Part shown: in pieces, positions 49,801 through 58,217 of the stretch
Layout: every line of letters starts with the position of its first letter
How positions within the stretch are numbered: the first letter of the stretch is position 1
Assembly (NCBI RefSeq): GCF_007833165.1
Contig: NZ_VOBQ01000004.1
Span: 513,112 to 577,111 of the forward strand
Length of the DNA: 64,000 nucleotides
Origin: Caenimonas sedimenti
GTDB lineage: Bacteria > Pseudomonadota > Gammaproteobacteria > Burkholderiales > Burkholderiaceae_C
Direction of reading: 5' to 3'
Notes under the pieces: model-generated
The model's database searches: none
What the model was told of the DNA's origin: nothing
Seen by the model: the letters and a program-made list of their open reading frames with translations, nothing else
Translations under genes and position numbers: made by a program

Positions 49801-50871
49801 GGCGTGAGTTCGGACTTCACGACGCACGACTATTTCCCGATGTGCGCCAACATTTCCCTGACCGGCCGCGACGACCGCTTTTGCGGCGAACAGGGGCGTG
49901 GCGAATGCGGACGCTGCCTGTCAACGCCCACCGCCGCCAATCTGAACGAGATGGCGGCCTGGCGGCAGCGGTATGGCCAACTGCTGCTGCAAACGCGCGC
50001 CGTGCTGGCGCCCAGCCATGACGTCGCGGCGCGCTTCCTGCGCATGTGGCCGGGCATCCCGGCCAAGGTGGCGCCGCACACGGACATCGCCCCCGGTGAG
50101 ACCTTGCCGGCGCCGCAGGTGACGCCTGTCGCGGCGGCCGCGCCGATCAGGATCGCCGTGCTCGGCGGCCTGAGCCGCATCAAGGGCGCCGACGTGCTCG
50201 AAGACGTGGCGGTGCTCGCCGCGCGCGAAGGCGCGAAGCTGGAGTTCCACCTCGTCGGCCATGCCTACCGCAACCTGAAGACGCTGCCGCAGGCCGCCTT
50301 GATCGTGCACGGCAAGTACCAGGAGCAGGACCTGCCCGCGTTGCTGGCCGGGCTGAGGCCGGACCTGGTCTGGTTCCCGGCGCTCTGGCCGGAGACCTAC
50401 AGCTACACGTTGAGCGCCTGCCTGCAGGCCGGCCTGCCCATCGTCGCGCCCGACCTCGGCGCCTTCGGCGAACGCCTGGAAGGGCGGCCCTGGTCGTGGG
50501 TGGAGCCGTGGGACCGGCCGGCGGCCGACTGGCTCGCGTTCTTCCAGCGCATCCGCGTGGATCACTTCCTGACGGGCCGTTCCCCGGACGCACCGGAACA
50601 GCCGGTGCCGGCCGAGCCGCGCGCGGGCGCCTGGACGCACAGCGAGGACTACACGCGCGGCTTCCAGGCGCAGGCCGGCGGTGAGCTGCCCGACGACATC
50701 CTGCTGCAGGGCCGTCCAGGCGACGCCCATGCGCTGGCGAGCGGCAAGGGCGTGAAGCGGCTGGCCCTGGCTTCGCTGGTGCGCCTGCGCTCCGCCACCG
50801 GCCTGCGGCAGGTGGCGCGTGCGATCCCGGCGCGCTGGCAGCGGCGGGTCAAGAACTGGCTGGTCGCCTGA
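46900..50871 (+). CDS. Multidomain SAM methyltransferase - coiled coil - GT2 - GT4 protein
   Basis: 1323 aa. Residues 30-220: class I methyltransferase (RVLDLGTGSGSLGAF, YDFIVCADVLEHL, LLVSIPNASYCG). Residues 225-390: beta-rich region. Residues about 398-553: long Ala/Gln/Glu-rich coiled coil. Residues 596-860: GT2 (VDVIVPVYRGLEDT, VVLLNSDAEV as the DxD-like site, FGKGYGEENDFCCRA). Residues 868-1230: GT4-like (AIQHNRGGGTKRHVEELAAHL, VLGGLSRIKGADVLEDVA, WPETYSYTLSACLQAGLPIVAP). The order recalls length-control and chain-capping O-antigen proteins such as WbdD, in which a methyltransferase is joined to a coiled coil, but with two glycosyltransferases added. It probably builds and may terminate a surface polymer. 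Confidence 0.88.
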   Translation: MTEPHGSHVYRRQITPDERTSLSVLAGHVTPGSRVLDLGTGSGSLGAFLSAGKGCTCDGVTLSAEEAELAKSGYRHLEVANLEQSGWAAKFAGEHYDFIVCADVLEHLTRPEQTLALARELLAPGGALLVSIPNASYCGMVAELMQGGFQYGEEGLLDRTHLRFFTRRSARDFLADNGWAVEGIETIEKPLQDSEFRVQFDNLPPAVSRYLLALPDAAAYQLILVARPGDAQVQADLAPSAPAEAMFSAQLYWAADAGYSEETKLTTAGVIGRDRQVLRFPLPGTARRLRLDPADRPGFLHLFALRLRSGGETVWAWTCQEQGLAALETAPRQQMLLRSPLALGGALILLHGDDPWIELPIPQDVVARAAGNDGVLEVELGWPMSADYLALADSVRPLADEVARRQGEVAQAFSTLDAARAAFEARQHDLEAQVRSGGEQVAATQAELRAAQDELRAAHGDLGDARARLQDAERLGQALLAQVQEAEHARLAQEEELRQRTAREQTLQAALNDTRLEARRLTQQKFGTQRELQDLQQRFDQLAQHLRWIEQSTVFRATRPLVHAKMAVDRWLGRGAPAAPAVAEPPKVPEPIARTVDVIVPVYRGLEDTRCCIESVLASRCETPVRLVVLNDASPEPEVTAWLREAADRDSRITLLENEQNLGFVGTVNRGMALNDTNDVVLLNSDAEVANDWLDRLRRAAYADSRVGTVTPFSNNATICSYPRFCEANPLPEGWDTARLDRVFAEANAGEAVDIPTGVGFCMYIRRDCLREVGLFDVEEFGKGYGEENDFCCRADEAGWRNLHALDTFVRHAGGVSFGESKSQRELDAMDKLRRLHPTYETRVHQYLAVDPAREARMRADLGRVAASGLPCVLAIQHNRGGGTKRHVEELAAHLRGQAVFFSLSPAPGECVRLELLEPGSGFHLEYKVPDQWEALLAVLRSVGVAHVHYHHLIGHHDLVFSLAQQLGVSSDFTTHDYFPMCANISLTGRDDRFCGEQGRGECGRCLSTPTAANLNEMAAWRQRYGQLLLQTRAVLAPSHDVAARFLRMWPGIPAKVAPHTDIAPGETLPAPQVTPVAAAAPIRIAVLGGLSRIKGADVLEDVAVLAAREGAKLEFHLVGHAYRNLKTLPQAALIVHGKYQEQDLPALLAGLRPDLVWFPALWPETYSYTLSACLQAGLPIVAPDLGAFGERLEGRPWSWVEPWDRPAADWLAFFQRIRVDHFLTGRSPDAPEQPVPAEPRAGAWTHSEDYTRGFQAQAGGELPDDILLQGRPGDAHALASGKGVKRLALASLVRLRSATGLRQVARAIPARWQRRVKNWLVA

Positions 50872-50879
50872 GCGGCGCG

Positions 50880-53177
50880 ATGATCACGCCCGCCGCGGCT
50901 GATCCGGACCTGCAGCGGGCGATGGCCTTGCATCGCCAGGGCCAGCTGGCCCAGGCGGTGGGTTTCTATCGCAGCGCGCTGGTGCGCCAACCGGGCCATC
51001 TCGATGCCCTGCAGATGCTGGGGCTGGCGCTCAATGGCCTGGGCCAGCCCGAGGCCGCACTCCAGCAATTCGAACTCGCCCTGCGCGTCGCGCCCGGTCA
51101 TGCGGGAGTCCAGTTCAACCGCGGACTGGTGCTGTTGCAGCTGCAGCGCACGCCTGCGGCGCTGGAGGCATTCGACGGCGTCCTGCGGGCCGATCCGCGC
51201 CACGCCAAGGCGCATTGGATGCGCGCCACGGCGCTGCGCGGACTGGATCGCCTCGACGATGCGCTGTCGTCGCTGGCAACCGCAGCCACGCTGTGGCCGC
51301 AGCCGGAGGCCTTGTGGGTGGAACGGGGCGCCTGGCTGTACCAGGCCGGGCGCTTCGCCGAGGCCCTGGAGGCCTTCGAGCAAGTGCTGCAGAAGCAACC
51401 CGCGCAGCTGGATGCCCTGATCAACGCCGGCAGCACCCTGATCCGGCTCGGCCGCCCGGAAGAGGCCGCCCGCGTGCTGGAGCGCGCCGTCGCCGCGCAT
51501 CCGCAGGCGGCCGACGCGCACTACAACCTGGGGCTGGCGCTTGCCCGCGCGGGACGCGGCACCGAGGCCATCCGTCGCTATGACGAGGCTTTGCGCCTCG
51601 CCCCCGGCCTCGCCGAAGCGTGGCTCAATCGCGGCGTGGCGCGGCAACAGCAGAATGATGCCGCCGCCGCGATCGCCGATTTCCGGCAGGTGCTCGCACT
51701 GCAACCGGGCCATGCGGACGCGATGTCCAACCTCGCCAGCGCGCTTGCCGATGCAGGCGAGCTGGCGGAAGCCGATCTGCTGTACCAGCAGTTGCTGCAG
51801 GCCAGCCCCACGCGTGAGCTCACGGTCGACGCCCTCTTGCACACGCGGATGCGGCACTGCGACTGGACCGATTTCACGCTGCTGCGCGAGCGGGTGGAAC
51901 GGGCCGTGGCGTCCGGTGTCCTGGTGACGCCGGCGCGCCTGTTCCCGGCATCGGGCGACCCGCAGCTGCAGAAGGCTTGCGCCGAGCGCTACGCGCAGGC
52001 GAAATTTCCGCCACGGCGGGAGGTCCCCGCCTTCGCCGCGGCGAGAGCGGGCGAGCGCATCCGCGTTGGCTACTTCTCCTCCGATTTCCACGGCCACGCG
52101 ACCGCCTTCCTGATGGCGCGGCTCTTCGAACTCCACGACCGCGGGCGGTTCGAAGTCACTGCCTTCTGTTTGGGGGCGCCGCCGGAAGACGCCATGCGCC
52201 GGCGCCTGCGCGCCGCCTTCGAGCACTTCGTCGACCTGGCTGGGCTCGCCGACCAGGCCGCGGTGGAGGCCGCGCGCGCTCGGCGCCTGGACATCGCGAT
52301 CGACCTGAAGGGGCTGTCGCAGGGCGCGCGGCCCCAGCTGTTCGCGGAGCGGGTCGCCCCGGTGCAGATCGGGTACCTGGGCTACCCGAATACCATGGGC
52401 TCGCCCGCCTTCGACTACCTGGTGGCGGATGCGACACTGGTGCCGCCCGGCCACCGCGCGCACTACAGCGAAAGGATCCTGGCCCTGCCGCACAGCTACC
52501 AGGCGAACGACGACACCCGCGCCCTGATGCCGCCCATGGGCGGCCGTGAAGACGCGGGCCTGCCCGCGGGGGGCTTCGTGTTCTGCAGCTTCAACAACCC
52601 CTACAAGATCACGCCGGAAGTCTTCGACGTCTGGATGCGCCTGCTTGCGCGCGTGCCCGGCAGCGTGCTCTGGCAGTTCGCCGGCCATGCGGGTGCCATG
52701 CGCAACCTGCACGAGGCGGCACGCTCACGCGGCGTGGACCCGGCGCGCCTGGTCTTCGCGCGGCCGGTGAAGCCCGACGATCATCTCGCCCGGCATGCCC
52801 TGGCGGATCTGTTCCTGGACACCGCGCCCTGCAACGCGCACACGACGGCGAGCGACGCACTGTGGGCCGGCCTGCCCTTGCTCACCCTGCAGGGCGAGAC
52901 CTTCGCGGGCCGCGTGGCGGCGAGCCTGCTGCACGCGGTCGGCCTGCCGGAACTGGTGACCCATTCGCTCCCCGCGTATGAGGCCAAGGCGTTCGAGCTC
53001 GCCACGCGGCCCGGCGAATTGCAGGCACTGCGCGAGCGGCTCGCCGTGTCCCGTGGCACGCAGCCGCTCTTCGACAGCCAGCGCTTCACCCGGGGCTTCG
53101 AGCGCGGCCTCCGGCTGGTGCATGAACGCCGCCTCGCCGGCCTGCCTCCGGACCATGTCGATGTCCCAGCCCACTGA
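50880..53177 (+). CDS. TPR protein with GT41 (O-GlcNAc transferase/SPINDLY-like) domain
   Basis: 765 aa. About eight TPR units fill residues 1-305 (ALHRQGQLAQAVGFYRSALV, YNLGLALARAGRGTEAIRRYDEAL). The C-terminal 400 residues match bacterial GT41: GYFSSDFHGHATAFLMARLFE, DIAIDLKGLSQGARPQLFAERVAPVQ as adjoining strands, GYLGYPNTMGSPAFDYLVAD, FNNPYKITPEVFDVWMRLL and NAHTTASDALWAGLPLLTL. Such enzymes move a sugar from a UDP donor to protein or lipid-linked targets. It begins 8 bp after the large fusion gene and overlaps the next gene, so it belongs to the same operon. Confidence 0.9.
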   Translation: MITPAAADPDLQRAMALHRQGQLAQAVGFYRSALVRQPGHLDALQMLGLALNGLGQPEAALQQFELALRVAPGHAGVQFNRGLVLLQLQRTPAALEAFDGVLRADPRHAKAHWMRATALRGLDRLDDALSSLATAATLWPQPEALWVERGAWLYQAGRFAEALEAFEQVLQKQPAQLDALINAGSTLIRLGRPEEAARVLERAVAAHPQAADAHYNLGLALARAGRGTEAIRRYDEALRLAPGLAEAWLNRGVARQQQNDAAAAIADFRQVLALQPGHADAMSNLASALADAGELAEADLLYQQLLQASPTRELTVDALLHTRMRHCDWTDFTLLRERVERAVASGVLVTPARLFPASGDPQLQKACAERYAQAKFPPRREVPAFAAARAGERIRVGYFSSDFHGHATAFLMARLFELHDRGRFEVTAFCLGAPPEDAMRRRLRAAFEHFVDLAGLADQAAVEAARARRLDIAIDLKGLSQGARPQLFAERVAPVQIGYLGYPNTMGSPAFDYLVADATLVPPGHRAHYSERILALPHSYQANDDTRALMPPMGGREDAGLPAGGFVFCSFNNPYKITPEVFDVWMRLLARVPGSVLWQFAGHAGAMRNLHEAARSRGVDPARLVFARPVKPDDHLARHALADLFLDTAPCNAHTTASDALWAGLPLLTLQGETFAGRVAASLLHAVGLPELVTHSLPAYEAKAFELATRPGELQALRERLAVSRGTQPLFDSQRFTRGFERGLRLVHERRLAGLPPDHVDVPAH

Positions 53178-54300
53178 CGCCGTCGGCCCCGCGGTGGTCG
53201 CCAACGATTCGCCGGTGCGCGCGTCGTCGGCGCGCTGGCCGGCCCTGGACGGCATGCGCGGGCTGATGACCATCGGCGTGTTCCTGGCCCACATCTCCTA
53301 TCAGTGGGTGCCGGGCGCGATCCTCTTCATGGATTCGTTCTTCATGATGAGCAGCTTCTTCATCACGCGCCTGCTGCTGAAGGACTGGCAGCGCCACGGC
53401 CGCATTCATTTCGCCGCGTTCTACGTGCGCCGCCTGAAGCGCTTGTACCCGGCCCTGCTGGCGATGGTGGTGCCGGTCGCGCTGTTTGCGGTGTTCTATC
53501 TCGGGCACGGGCCCGACCGCCTGGGCAACGTCTGGGGCACGATCTTCTACTACGGCAATTGGCTGCGGGCGCTCGAGATCCCGCACGAGAAGTACCTCGG
53601 GCACACCTGGTCGCTGTCCATCGAGGAGCAGTACTACCTGGTCTGGCCGGCCCTGTTCGCACTGGGCCTCGCGCTCAGCACCCGCTGGGGCAGGGCCTCG
53701 GGCCCGCGCGAGGTCAACCTGCTCTTCTGGTCGATCGTGCTTGGAGCGGTGGTGGTCGCCTGCATGGCCTGGCGCAGCTGGCTCGCGCTGCACGGCGCCT
53801 CCTGGGAGCGCACCTACAACGGCACGGACATGCGGCTCGACAGCCTGGCGCTCGGGGCGCTGCTGGCCCTGGTGTTCGACCGCCGCCCGGTGCAGTGGGC
53901 CTGCGAGCAGCTGGCGCGGCCGTGGCTGGTGTGGGCCATGATCGCCGTGATGGTGGCCGGCGCGATGCGGGTGAACGTGACGGTCATGCAGTGGTACGCG
54001 TGGCAGCAGCCGCTGTTCGTCCTGCTGTCGCTGCTGTTGATCATGTCGTTCCTGAAGACGCCCACGGGTTGGGGCCTGCGGTTCGCGTTCCAGAACCCGG
54101 TGTCGCTGTACCTTGGCGCCATCTGCTACGGCCTCTACCTGTGGCATTACCCGCTGATCTGGACCTGCTATGCGGTGTTCGACCTGGCGGTGTGGCCCAC
54201 GTTCCTGATCTGCGCGCCGCTGTCGCTGGCGCTGGCGAGCGCTTCGTACTTCCTGCTCGAATTGCCGGCGCTCAACGGCAACCGTGGGACCGCCAAGTAA
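53155..54300 (+). CDS. Acyltransferase 3 family membrane protein (OafA/YrhL type)
   Basis: 381 aa from ATG 53155; ATG 53161 is equally possible. About ten membrane spans with the family pattern: WPALDGMRGLMTIGVFLAH (N-terminal Arg and His), MSSFFITRLLLKDW, FYVRRLKRLYPALL, HTWSLSIEEQYYLVWPALF and LGAICYGLYLWHYPLIW. Members acetylate sugar hydroxyls of O-antigen or exopolysaccharide. It overlaps the end of the GT41 gene by about 20 bp, supporting coupled translation, and ends 1 bp from the convergent acyltransferase. Confidence 0.9.
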   Translation: MSMSQPTDAVGPAVVANDSPVRASSARWPALDGMRGLMTIGVFLAHISYQWVPGAILFMDSFFMMSSFFITRLLLKDWQRHGRIHFAAFYVRRLKRLYPALLAMVVPVALFAVFYLGHGPDRLGNVWGTIFYYGNWLRALEIPHEKYLGHTWSLSIEEQYYLVWPALFALGLALSTRWGRASGPREVNLLFWSIVLGAVVVACMAWRSWLALHGASWERTYNGTDMRLDSLALGALLALVFDRRPVQWACEQLARPWLVWAMIAVMVAGAMRVNVTVMQWYAWQQPLFVLLSLLLIMSFLKTPTGWGLRFAFQNPVSLYLGAICYGLYLWHYPLIWTCYAVFDLAVWPTFLICAPLSLALASASYFLLELPALNGNRGTAK

Positions 54301-54301
54301 G

Positions 54302-55183
54302 TCATTCCCGGAAGTAGCGTTCCGCCTCGCTCCAGAAGTGCCAGGAAGGCGGATCCTCCCGGATCAGCGCATCGAGTTCGCCCGCGATCGCGTTGGCCAG
54401 CGCCGCGACTTCCGTCGGCACACCCAGCGGGCGGATGCGCAGGAAGCGCCGTCCGCTGTCGAGGCGGAATCCGGTCGTGTAGAGATAGACCGGAATCCCG
54501 CGTTCGACGGCCAGGCGCAGCAAGGCGGTCGGCAGCCGCGCCGGCAGATCGAGGATCCGGACCGGCACGCTGGTGCTCACCTGGTCCGGCGGGACGTCGA
54601 TCACCGCCAGCACGGGTTCGCTGCGGCCGAGCGCGCGCAGCACTTCACGGAAGCCGGCGGACACGTCGATGAAGGGGCGGCGCAAGGCCAGCGCCACGGA
54701 GCGCGTGCGCGCCACGATGTAGCGATGCAGGATGGCGCGGCCGCGGAAATGCTCGCCGTTCACCGGAGCCACCAGGGCGTTGACCTGCAGGCCCGAGGCG
54801 CCGGCATGCCGGAGCCCCCACATGCCGGCGCCCCAATGGAACGTGAGGAGGAAAGACGCTTGCCCCGGCGGTGGCCATGCGCCTTCCACGTCCAGATGGC
54901 GCGCCATCCATGCGTCGCTGCGCGTGCGTGCGAGATAGTGGTCGGTGTGGTCCACGGCGCTGGTCAGGTTGCGCCGCAGCAGCCAGCCGGCCGGATCGCC
55001 CACCCAGCCGAGACGCTGCGCTTCGGACAGCGCGCGCCGGTTGGGCTCACCGTAGAACCAGGTGTGCGCCGCCACCCGCCGCAACACGCGGAAACCGACG
55101 CGCCATGGCAGGAGCGCGGCCAGCGCGGGCAGCAGCACGACCTCGAACAGGTCGCGCAGTTCGGCTCGCAGCCGTGCGCTCAC
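54302..55183 (-). CDS. LpxL/HtrB-like lipid A acyltransferase-family protein
   Basis: 293 aa. The lauroyl/myristoyl acyltransferase family is suggested by FEVVLLPALAALLPWRVGF, LRRNLTSAVDHTDHYL, LLTFHWGAGMWGLRHAG, VAPVNGEHFRGR and VPPDQVSTSVPVRILDLPARLPTALLRLA. In the family a catalytic H-x4-D/E motif is expected; here H is followed by WGAG and then Met, so the acid is missing. It may use another residue or have a changed role. The start is a GTG in a GTGA overlap with the ABC ATPase gene, which places it in the export operon rather than with lipid A genes. Confidence 0.72.
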   Translation of the reverse strand: MSARLRAELRDLFEVVLLPALAALLPWRVGFRVLRRVAAHTWFYGEPNRRALSEAQRLGWVGDPAGWLLRRNLTSAVDHTDHYLARTRSDAWMARHLDVEGAWPPPGQASFLLTFHWGAGMWGLRHAGASGLQVNALVAPVNGEHFRGRAILHRYIVARTRSVALALRRPFIDVSAGFREVLRALGRSEPVLAVIDVPPDQVSTSVPVRILDLPARLPTALLRLAVERGIPVYLYTTGFRLDSGRRFLRIRPLGVPTEVAALANAIAGELDALIREDPPSWHFWSEAERYFRE

Positions 55184-56451
55184 GACCAGCTGTGCGGCAG
55201 CCGCACCAGGCCCGGCGTCGGCGTCGGATAGTCGAACAGGAAGTGGCGGTACTGGTACCACTGGTCGTACACGACCAGGCCCTTCGAGTCGAACAGGTAG
55301 GCGCTCACGACGTACTGGCCCGAATGCAGCGGCAGCTGCGGGAACGTCAGCGTGGAGCGCCAGAGCCCGTTGCCCAGGCTGACCGGCGCCGCGCCGTCGA
55401 CGTGGGTCGCCACGGAGGTGATGCCGACGCCGTGCGATTGCTCCAGCATCACCCCGATGTGGGGCTGCTCGCCTTCGAGAACGCTGGCGTCGACGGTCAC
55501 CTTCAGGTCGCGTGAGCGCAGCATGGGCGGGTCGCCTTCGCCGAGGTCGGCGATGCTCACCGCCACGATGGCGCCACGCGAACCTTGGGGCGGCGGCGGT
55601 GGCGTGTCGGCGGACTGCAGTGCGCCCAGACCAGCAAGCTGCCCCGGCACCTGGGATCCGGCATCCGCGGCCGCGCTGGCCTGGTCCTGCGATCGCACGT
55701 GCGCTTCGTATGCGCTCAGCACGCCGTCGGTGGCACCCATGGCGCGGATGCGTCCGCCGTCCAGCCACAGGGCCACGTTGCAGAGCTGGCGGATGTGGTA
55801 CTGGCTGTGCGAGCAGAAGAGGATGGTGCAGCCGTTCTCGCGGAACTGGGTGATGCGCTCCACGCACTTCTTCTGGAAGTGCTGGTCGCCCACGGCCAGC
55901 GCTTCGTCGATGATGAGGACGTCAGGTTCCACCGCAGTCACCAGGGCGAAGGCGAGCCGGACGACCATGCCCGAGGAATAGGTCTTCACCGGGCGGTCGA
56001 TGGCGGCGCCCAGTTCCGAGAACGCGATGATCTCGTCTTCCAGCCGGGCCATGCCGTCGGCATCGATGCCGATCAGGCTGCCGCCGAAGCGCAGGTTGTC
56101 GCGGCCGCTGAAGTCGGGGTGGAAGCCCGCACCGAGCTCGAGGATCGCGGTCACGCGCCCGATGCGGTCCACCACCCCGGTCGTCGGCTGCAGTGTGCCG
56201 GCGATCAGCTTCAGCAGCGAACTCTTGCCGGCGCCGTTGTCGCCCACCAGGCCCATGCACTGGCCGCGATGCAGTTCGAAATTGACGTCGCGCAAAGCCC
56301 AATGGCTGCGGTGGTGCGCACCGCCCGTGAGCAGTGATTTGAGGCGCTGCCGCGGCGAATCGTAGAGCCGGTATTCCTTGCCCAGCCCGCTGACGGCGAG
56401 CACCGCGCCAGGAGCAGGCGCCAGGGCGCGCGGGGGGACAGGCGCGTTCAC
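55180..56451 (-). CDS. wzt: ABC transporter ATP-binding protein, Wzt type
   Basis: 423 aa. The N-terminal ABC domain has Walker A GLVGDNGAGKSSLL, the signature TYSSGMVVRLAFAL and Walker B VLIIDEALAVGD, in the polysaccharide/teichoic-acid export subfamily. The C-terminal 150 residues (from about 275) form a Wzt-type beta domain that binds the polymer end in O-antigen exporters. The start is GTG in a GTGA overlap with the permease gene. With that permease it exports a lipid-linked polysaccharide across the inner membrane. Confidence 0.92.
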   Translation of the reverse strand: MNAPVPPRALAPAPGAVLAVSGLGKEYRLYDSPRQRLKSLLTGGAHHRSHWALRDVNFELHRGQCMGLVGDNGAGKSSLLKLIAGTLQPTTGVVDRIGRVTAILELGAGFHPDFSGRDNLRFGGSLIGIDADGMARLEDEIIAFSELGAAIDRPVKTYSSGMVVRLAFALVTAVEPDVLIIDEALAVGDQHFQKKCVERITQFRENGCTILFCSHSQYHIRQLCNVALWLDGGRIRAMGATDGVLSAYEAHVRSQDQASAAADAGSQVPGQLAGLGALQSADTPPPPPQGSRGAIVAVSIADLGEGDPPMLRSRDLKVTVDASVLEGEQPHIGVMLEQSHGVGITSVATHVDGAAPVSLGNGLWRSTLTFPQLPLHSGQYVVSAYLFDSKGLVVYDQWYQYRHFLFDYPTPTPGLVRLPHSWS

Positions 56452-57251
56452 AGCCAGTCGACCAGTTGTTCGCGGCTGCGCGCCAGCACGAGGTTGAGCA
56501 ATGCGGCACTGACGGCGATCCACGCCAGCGGGGCCAGCCAGACGGCGGCGACTGGCCATTGGCTGTCGAGAAGGATGCCCTGGTAGCCGAGCACGAAGGG
56601 GGTCATCGGATTGAGCCAGAGGACCCAGCGCCAGCCCTCGGGGAACATGCTGATCGGGAACAGCACGGGCGACAGGAAGATGCCGACCGACAGCATGAAA
56701 GTCACGACCTGCGTGGTGTCGCGCAGCGCGGCGGCGAACACGGCCAGCAGGTAACCGAGCGTGGCGCAGAGCACCAGCTGCAACGCCAGGAGCGGCACCA
56801 GAGCCAGCAGGGGGAGCGTGATGCCGTGGCTGGGGGCGTACGCGATCGCCAGCGCCAGGATCAAGGGGGCATGCACGATGCTGCTCGCCAGCACGGCGCG
56901 CACCGGGAACAGCACGGGCGGCAGGGCGTTCTTCTGCAGCAGCCCGCCGGATTCCAGCAGGCTGTACATGCCGCGGCTCACGGCGTCCGAGAAGGCCATC
57001 CACGGCAGCGCGCCGACGATCAGGAACTGGCCCGCCGGACGGCTCTTGAGGGCCCCGTCACCCACCCGCATGGAGAACACCACGTCGAACAGCAGGTAGT
57101 ACGCGGCGACCATCAGCAAGGGCTGGACGTAGGCCCAGATGATGCCGCCGGCCGCGGCCGCATGGCGCGTGGCCAGGTCGCGGCGCGCAAGCAGCCACAC
57201 CAGGGAGCGGCTGCGCCAGAGCGCGGCCAGCTCCTGGGCCAGGGTGCGCAT
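56448..57251 (-). CDS. wzm: ABC transporter permease, Wzm/TagG type
   Basis: 267 aa. Six membrane spans of the ABC-2 type: WLLARRDLATRHAAAAGGIIWAYVQP near the N-terminus, then PWMAFSDAVSRGMYSLLESGGLLQKNALP, VTFMLSVGIFLSPVLFPISMFPEGWRWVLWLNPMTPFVLGYQ. This matches polysaccharide exporters. It pairs with Wzt, which overlaps it, so the cluster makes an ABC-dependent surface polymer rather than a Wzy-dependent one. It lies 14 bp after the parvulin gene. Confidence 0.92.
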   Translation of the reverse strand: MRTLAQELAALWRSRSLVWLLARRDLATRHAAAAGGIIWAYVQPLLMVAAYYLLFDVVFSMRVGDGALKSRPAGQFLIVGALPWMAFSDAVSRGMYSLLESGGLLQKNALPPVLFPVRAVLASSIVHAPLILALAIAYAPSHGITLPLLALVPLLALQLVLCATLGYLLAVFAAALRDTTQVVTFMLSVGIFLSPVLFPISMFPEGWRWVLWLNPMTPFVLGYQGILLDSQWPVAAVWLAPLAWIAVSAALLNLVLARSREQLVDWL

Positions 57252-57265
57252 GCGCGGAGTTCCGC

Positions 57266-58153
57266 TTACTTCTTGTGCAGGGCCGAGAAGGCTTCGATGG
57301 CGGGCCGGTCGACCTTCATGGTGCCCGCGATGCGCGTCGCTTCCTTCAGGCGGACGTCGCTTTGCAGCTGGTTCGCGACCACCTGCCGCAACTCGTCCTT
57401 CACCTCGTCATAGGTGCGGATGCCTCCGTCCCGGCGGGCGTCGAGGCGGATGATGTGCCAGCCGAACTGGGACTGCACGAGACCCGTCATGTCGCCCGGC
57501 TTCTTCAACGTGGCAACGGCGTCATCGAATTCGGGCACCATGCGGCCGGGACTGAACCAGCCGAGGTCGCCGCCCTTCTGGCCGCTGCCGACGTCGGCGG
57601 ACTTCTCGCGTGCGATCGCCGCGAAGTCGCCTCCGGCCTTGACCTGGGCCAGCACCTGTTCGGCCAGGGCCTTGGCCTTGTCGGTGTTGCCCGCGATCAG
57701 GATGTGGCTGACCCGCGCCTGGGCGGTCGTCCGGAACTTGGATGGGTCCGCGTTGTACTGCGCGAGGGCGGATTTTTCGATGGCCTCCGCGGACGGGCGG
57801 TTGGCATCGTCGATCTTGGCGAGCCGCGCGTCGGAGAGGACGCGCTCGCGCGCCAGCTGCAACGTGGCGGCGATCATCGGGTCCTTGTCCAGGCCATCGC
57901 GCACGGCTTCGGCGGCCAGGACGCGGCGGATGTAGATGTTCTGGGAGGCCTGTTGCACCGCGTCAGGCTGGCCGAGCGCGACATGGCGGCTCGTGGCGGG
58001 GATGCGCTGCGCATCCGCGTTCAGGTCGTCGTAGGTGATCTTCAGGCCGTTCGGGCCTTCGGCCACGACGGGGCCGGCGGCGGAAAGGGTGAGGCAAAGG
58101 GACGTGGCCAGGGCGGCCAGCGTCATGCTGCGGAAAAAGGATTGAGCGTTCAT
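57266..58153 (-). CDS. Exported parvulin-type peptidyl-prolyl isomerase
   Basis: 295 aa from ATG 58153. A signal peptide (about 1-30) is followed by a SurA/PpiD-like helical N-domain and a parvulin domain at residues 140-245 (ARVSHILIAGNTDKAKALAEQVL, DFAAIAREKSADVGSGQKGGDLGWFSPGRMVPEFDDAV, FGWHIIRLDARRDGG). It assists folding of exported proteins in the periplasm. Position between a large secreted protein and the glycan exporter suggests the secreted protein as client; this is inference. Confidence 0.88.
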   Translation of the reverse strand: MNAQSFFRSMTLAALATSLCLTLSAAGPVVAEGPNGLKITYDDLNADAQRIPATSRHVALGQPDAVQQASQNIYIRRVLAAEAVRDGLDKDPMIAATLQLARERVLSDARLAKIDDANRPSAEAIEKSALAQYNADPSKFRTTAQARVSHILIAGNTDKAKALAEQVLAQVKAGGDFAAIAREKSADVGSGQKGGDLGWFSPGRMVPEFDDAVATLKKPGDMTGLVQSQFGWHIIRLDARRDGGIRTYDEVKDELRQVVANQLQSDVRLKEATRIAGTMKVDRPAIEAFSALHKK

Positions 58154-58171
58154 TTCTCGAAAACCAAAAGG

Positions 58172-58196
58172 AAAAGGCGGGATCAACCCGCCTTTT
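58172..58196 (-). terminator. Intrinsic terminator after the large secreted protein gene
   Basis: AAAAGGCGGG and CCCGCCTTTT form a perfect 10-bp stem with a 5-nt loop. On the reverse strand it is followed by CCTTTT, giving a U-rich tail 21 bp after the stop at 58218. It should end transcription of the secreted-protein gene and isolate the parvulin gene. Confidence 0.85.
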
Positions 58197-58217
58197 CTAC
58201 CACAAGAGTGGAACCGA

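Noticed and set aside
45778..49827. 1349-codon open frame on the - strand opposite rmlB and the multidomain glycan gene
   Set aside because: Antisense to strong protein motifs; composition dominated by Arg, Gly, His and Val typical of shadow frames.
54302..55867. 521-aa extended version of the LpxL-like protein
   Set aside because: The first 228 codons are antiparallel-free but overlap the wzt coding region on the same strand in another frame; the GTGA junction at 55183 is the natural start.
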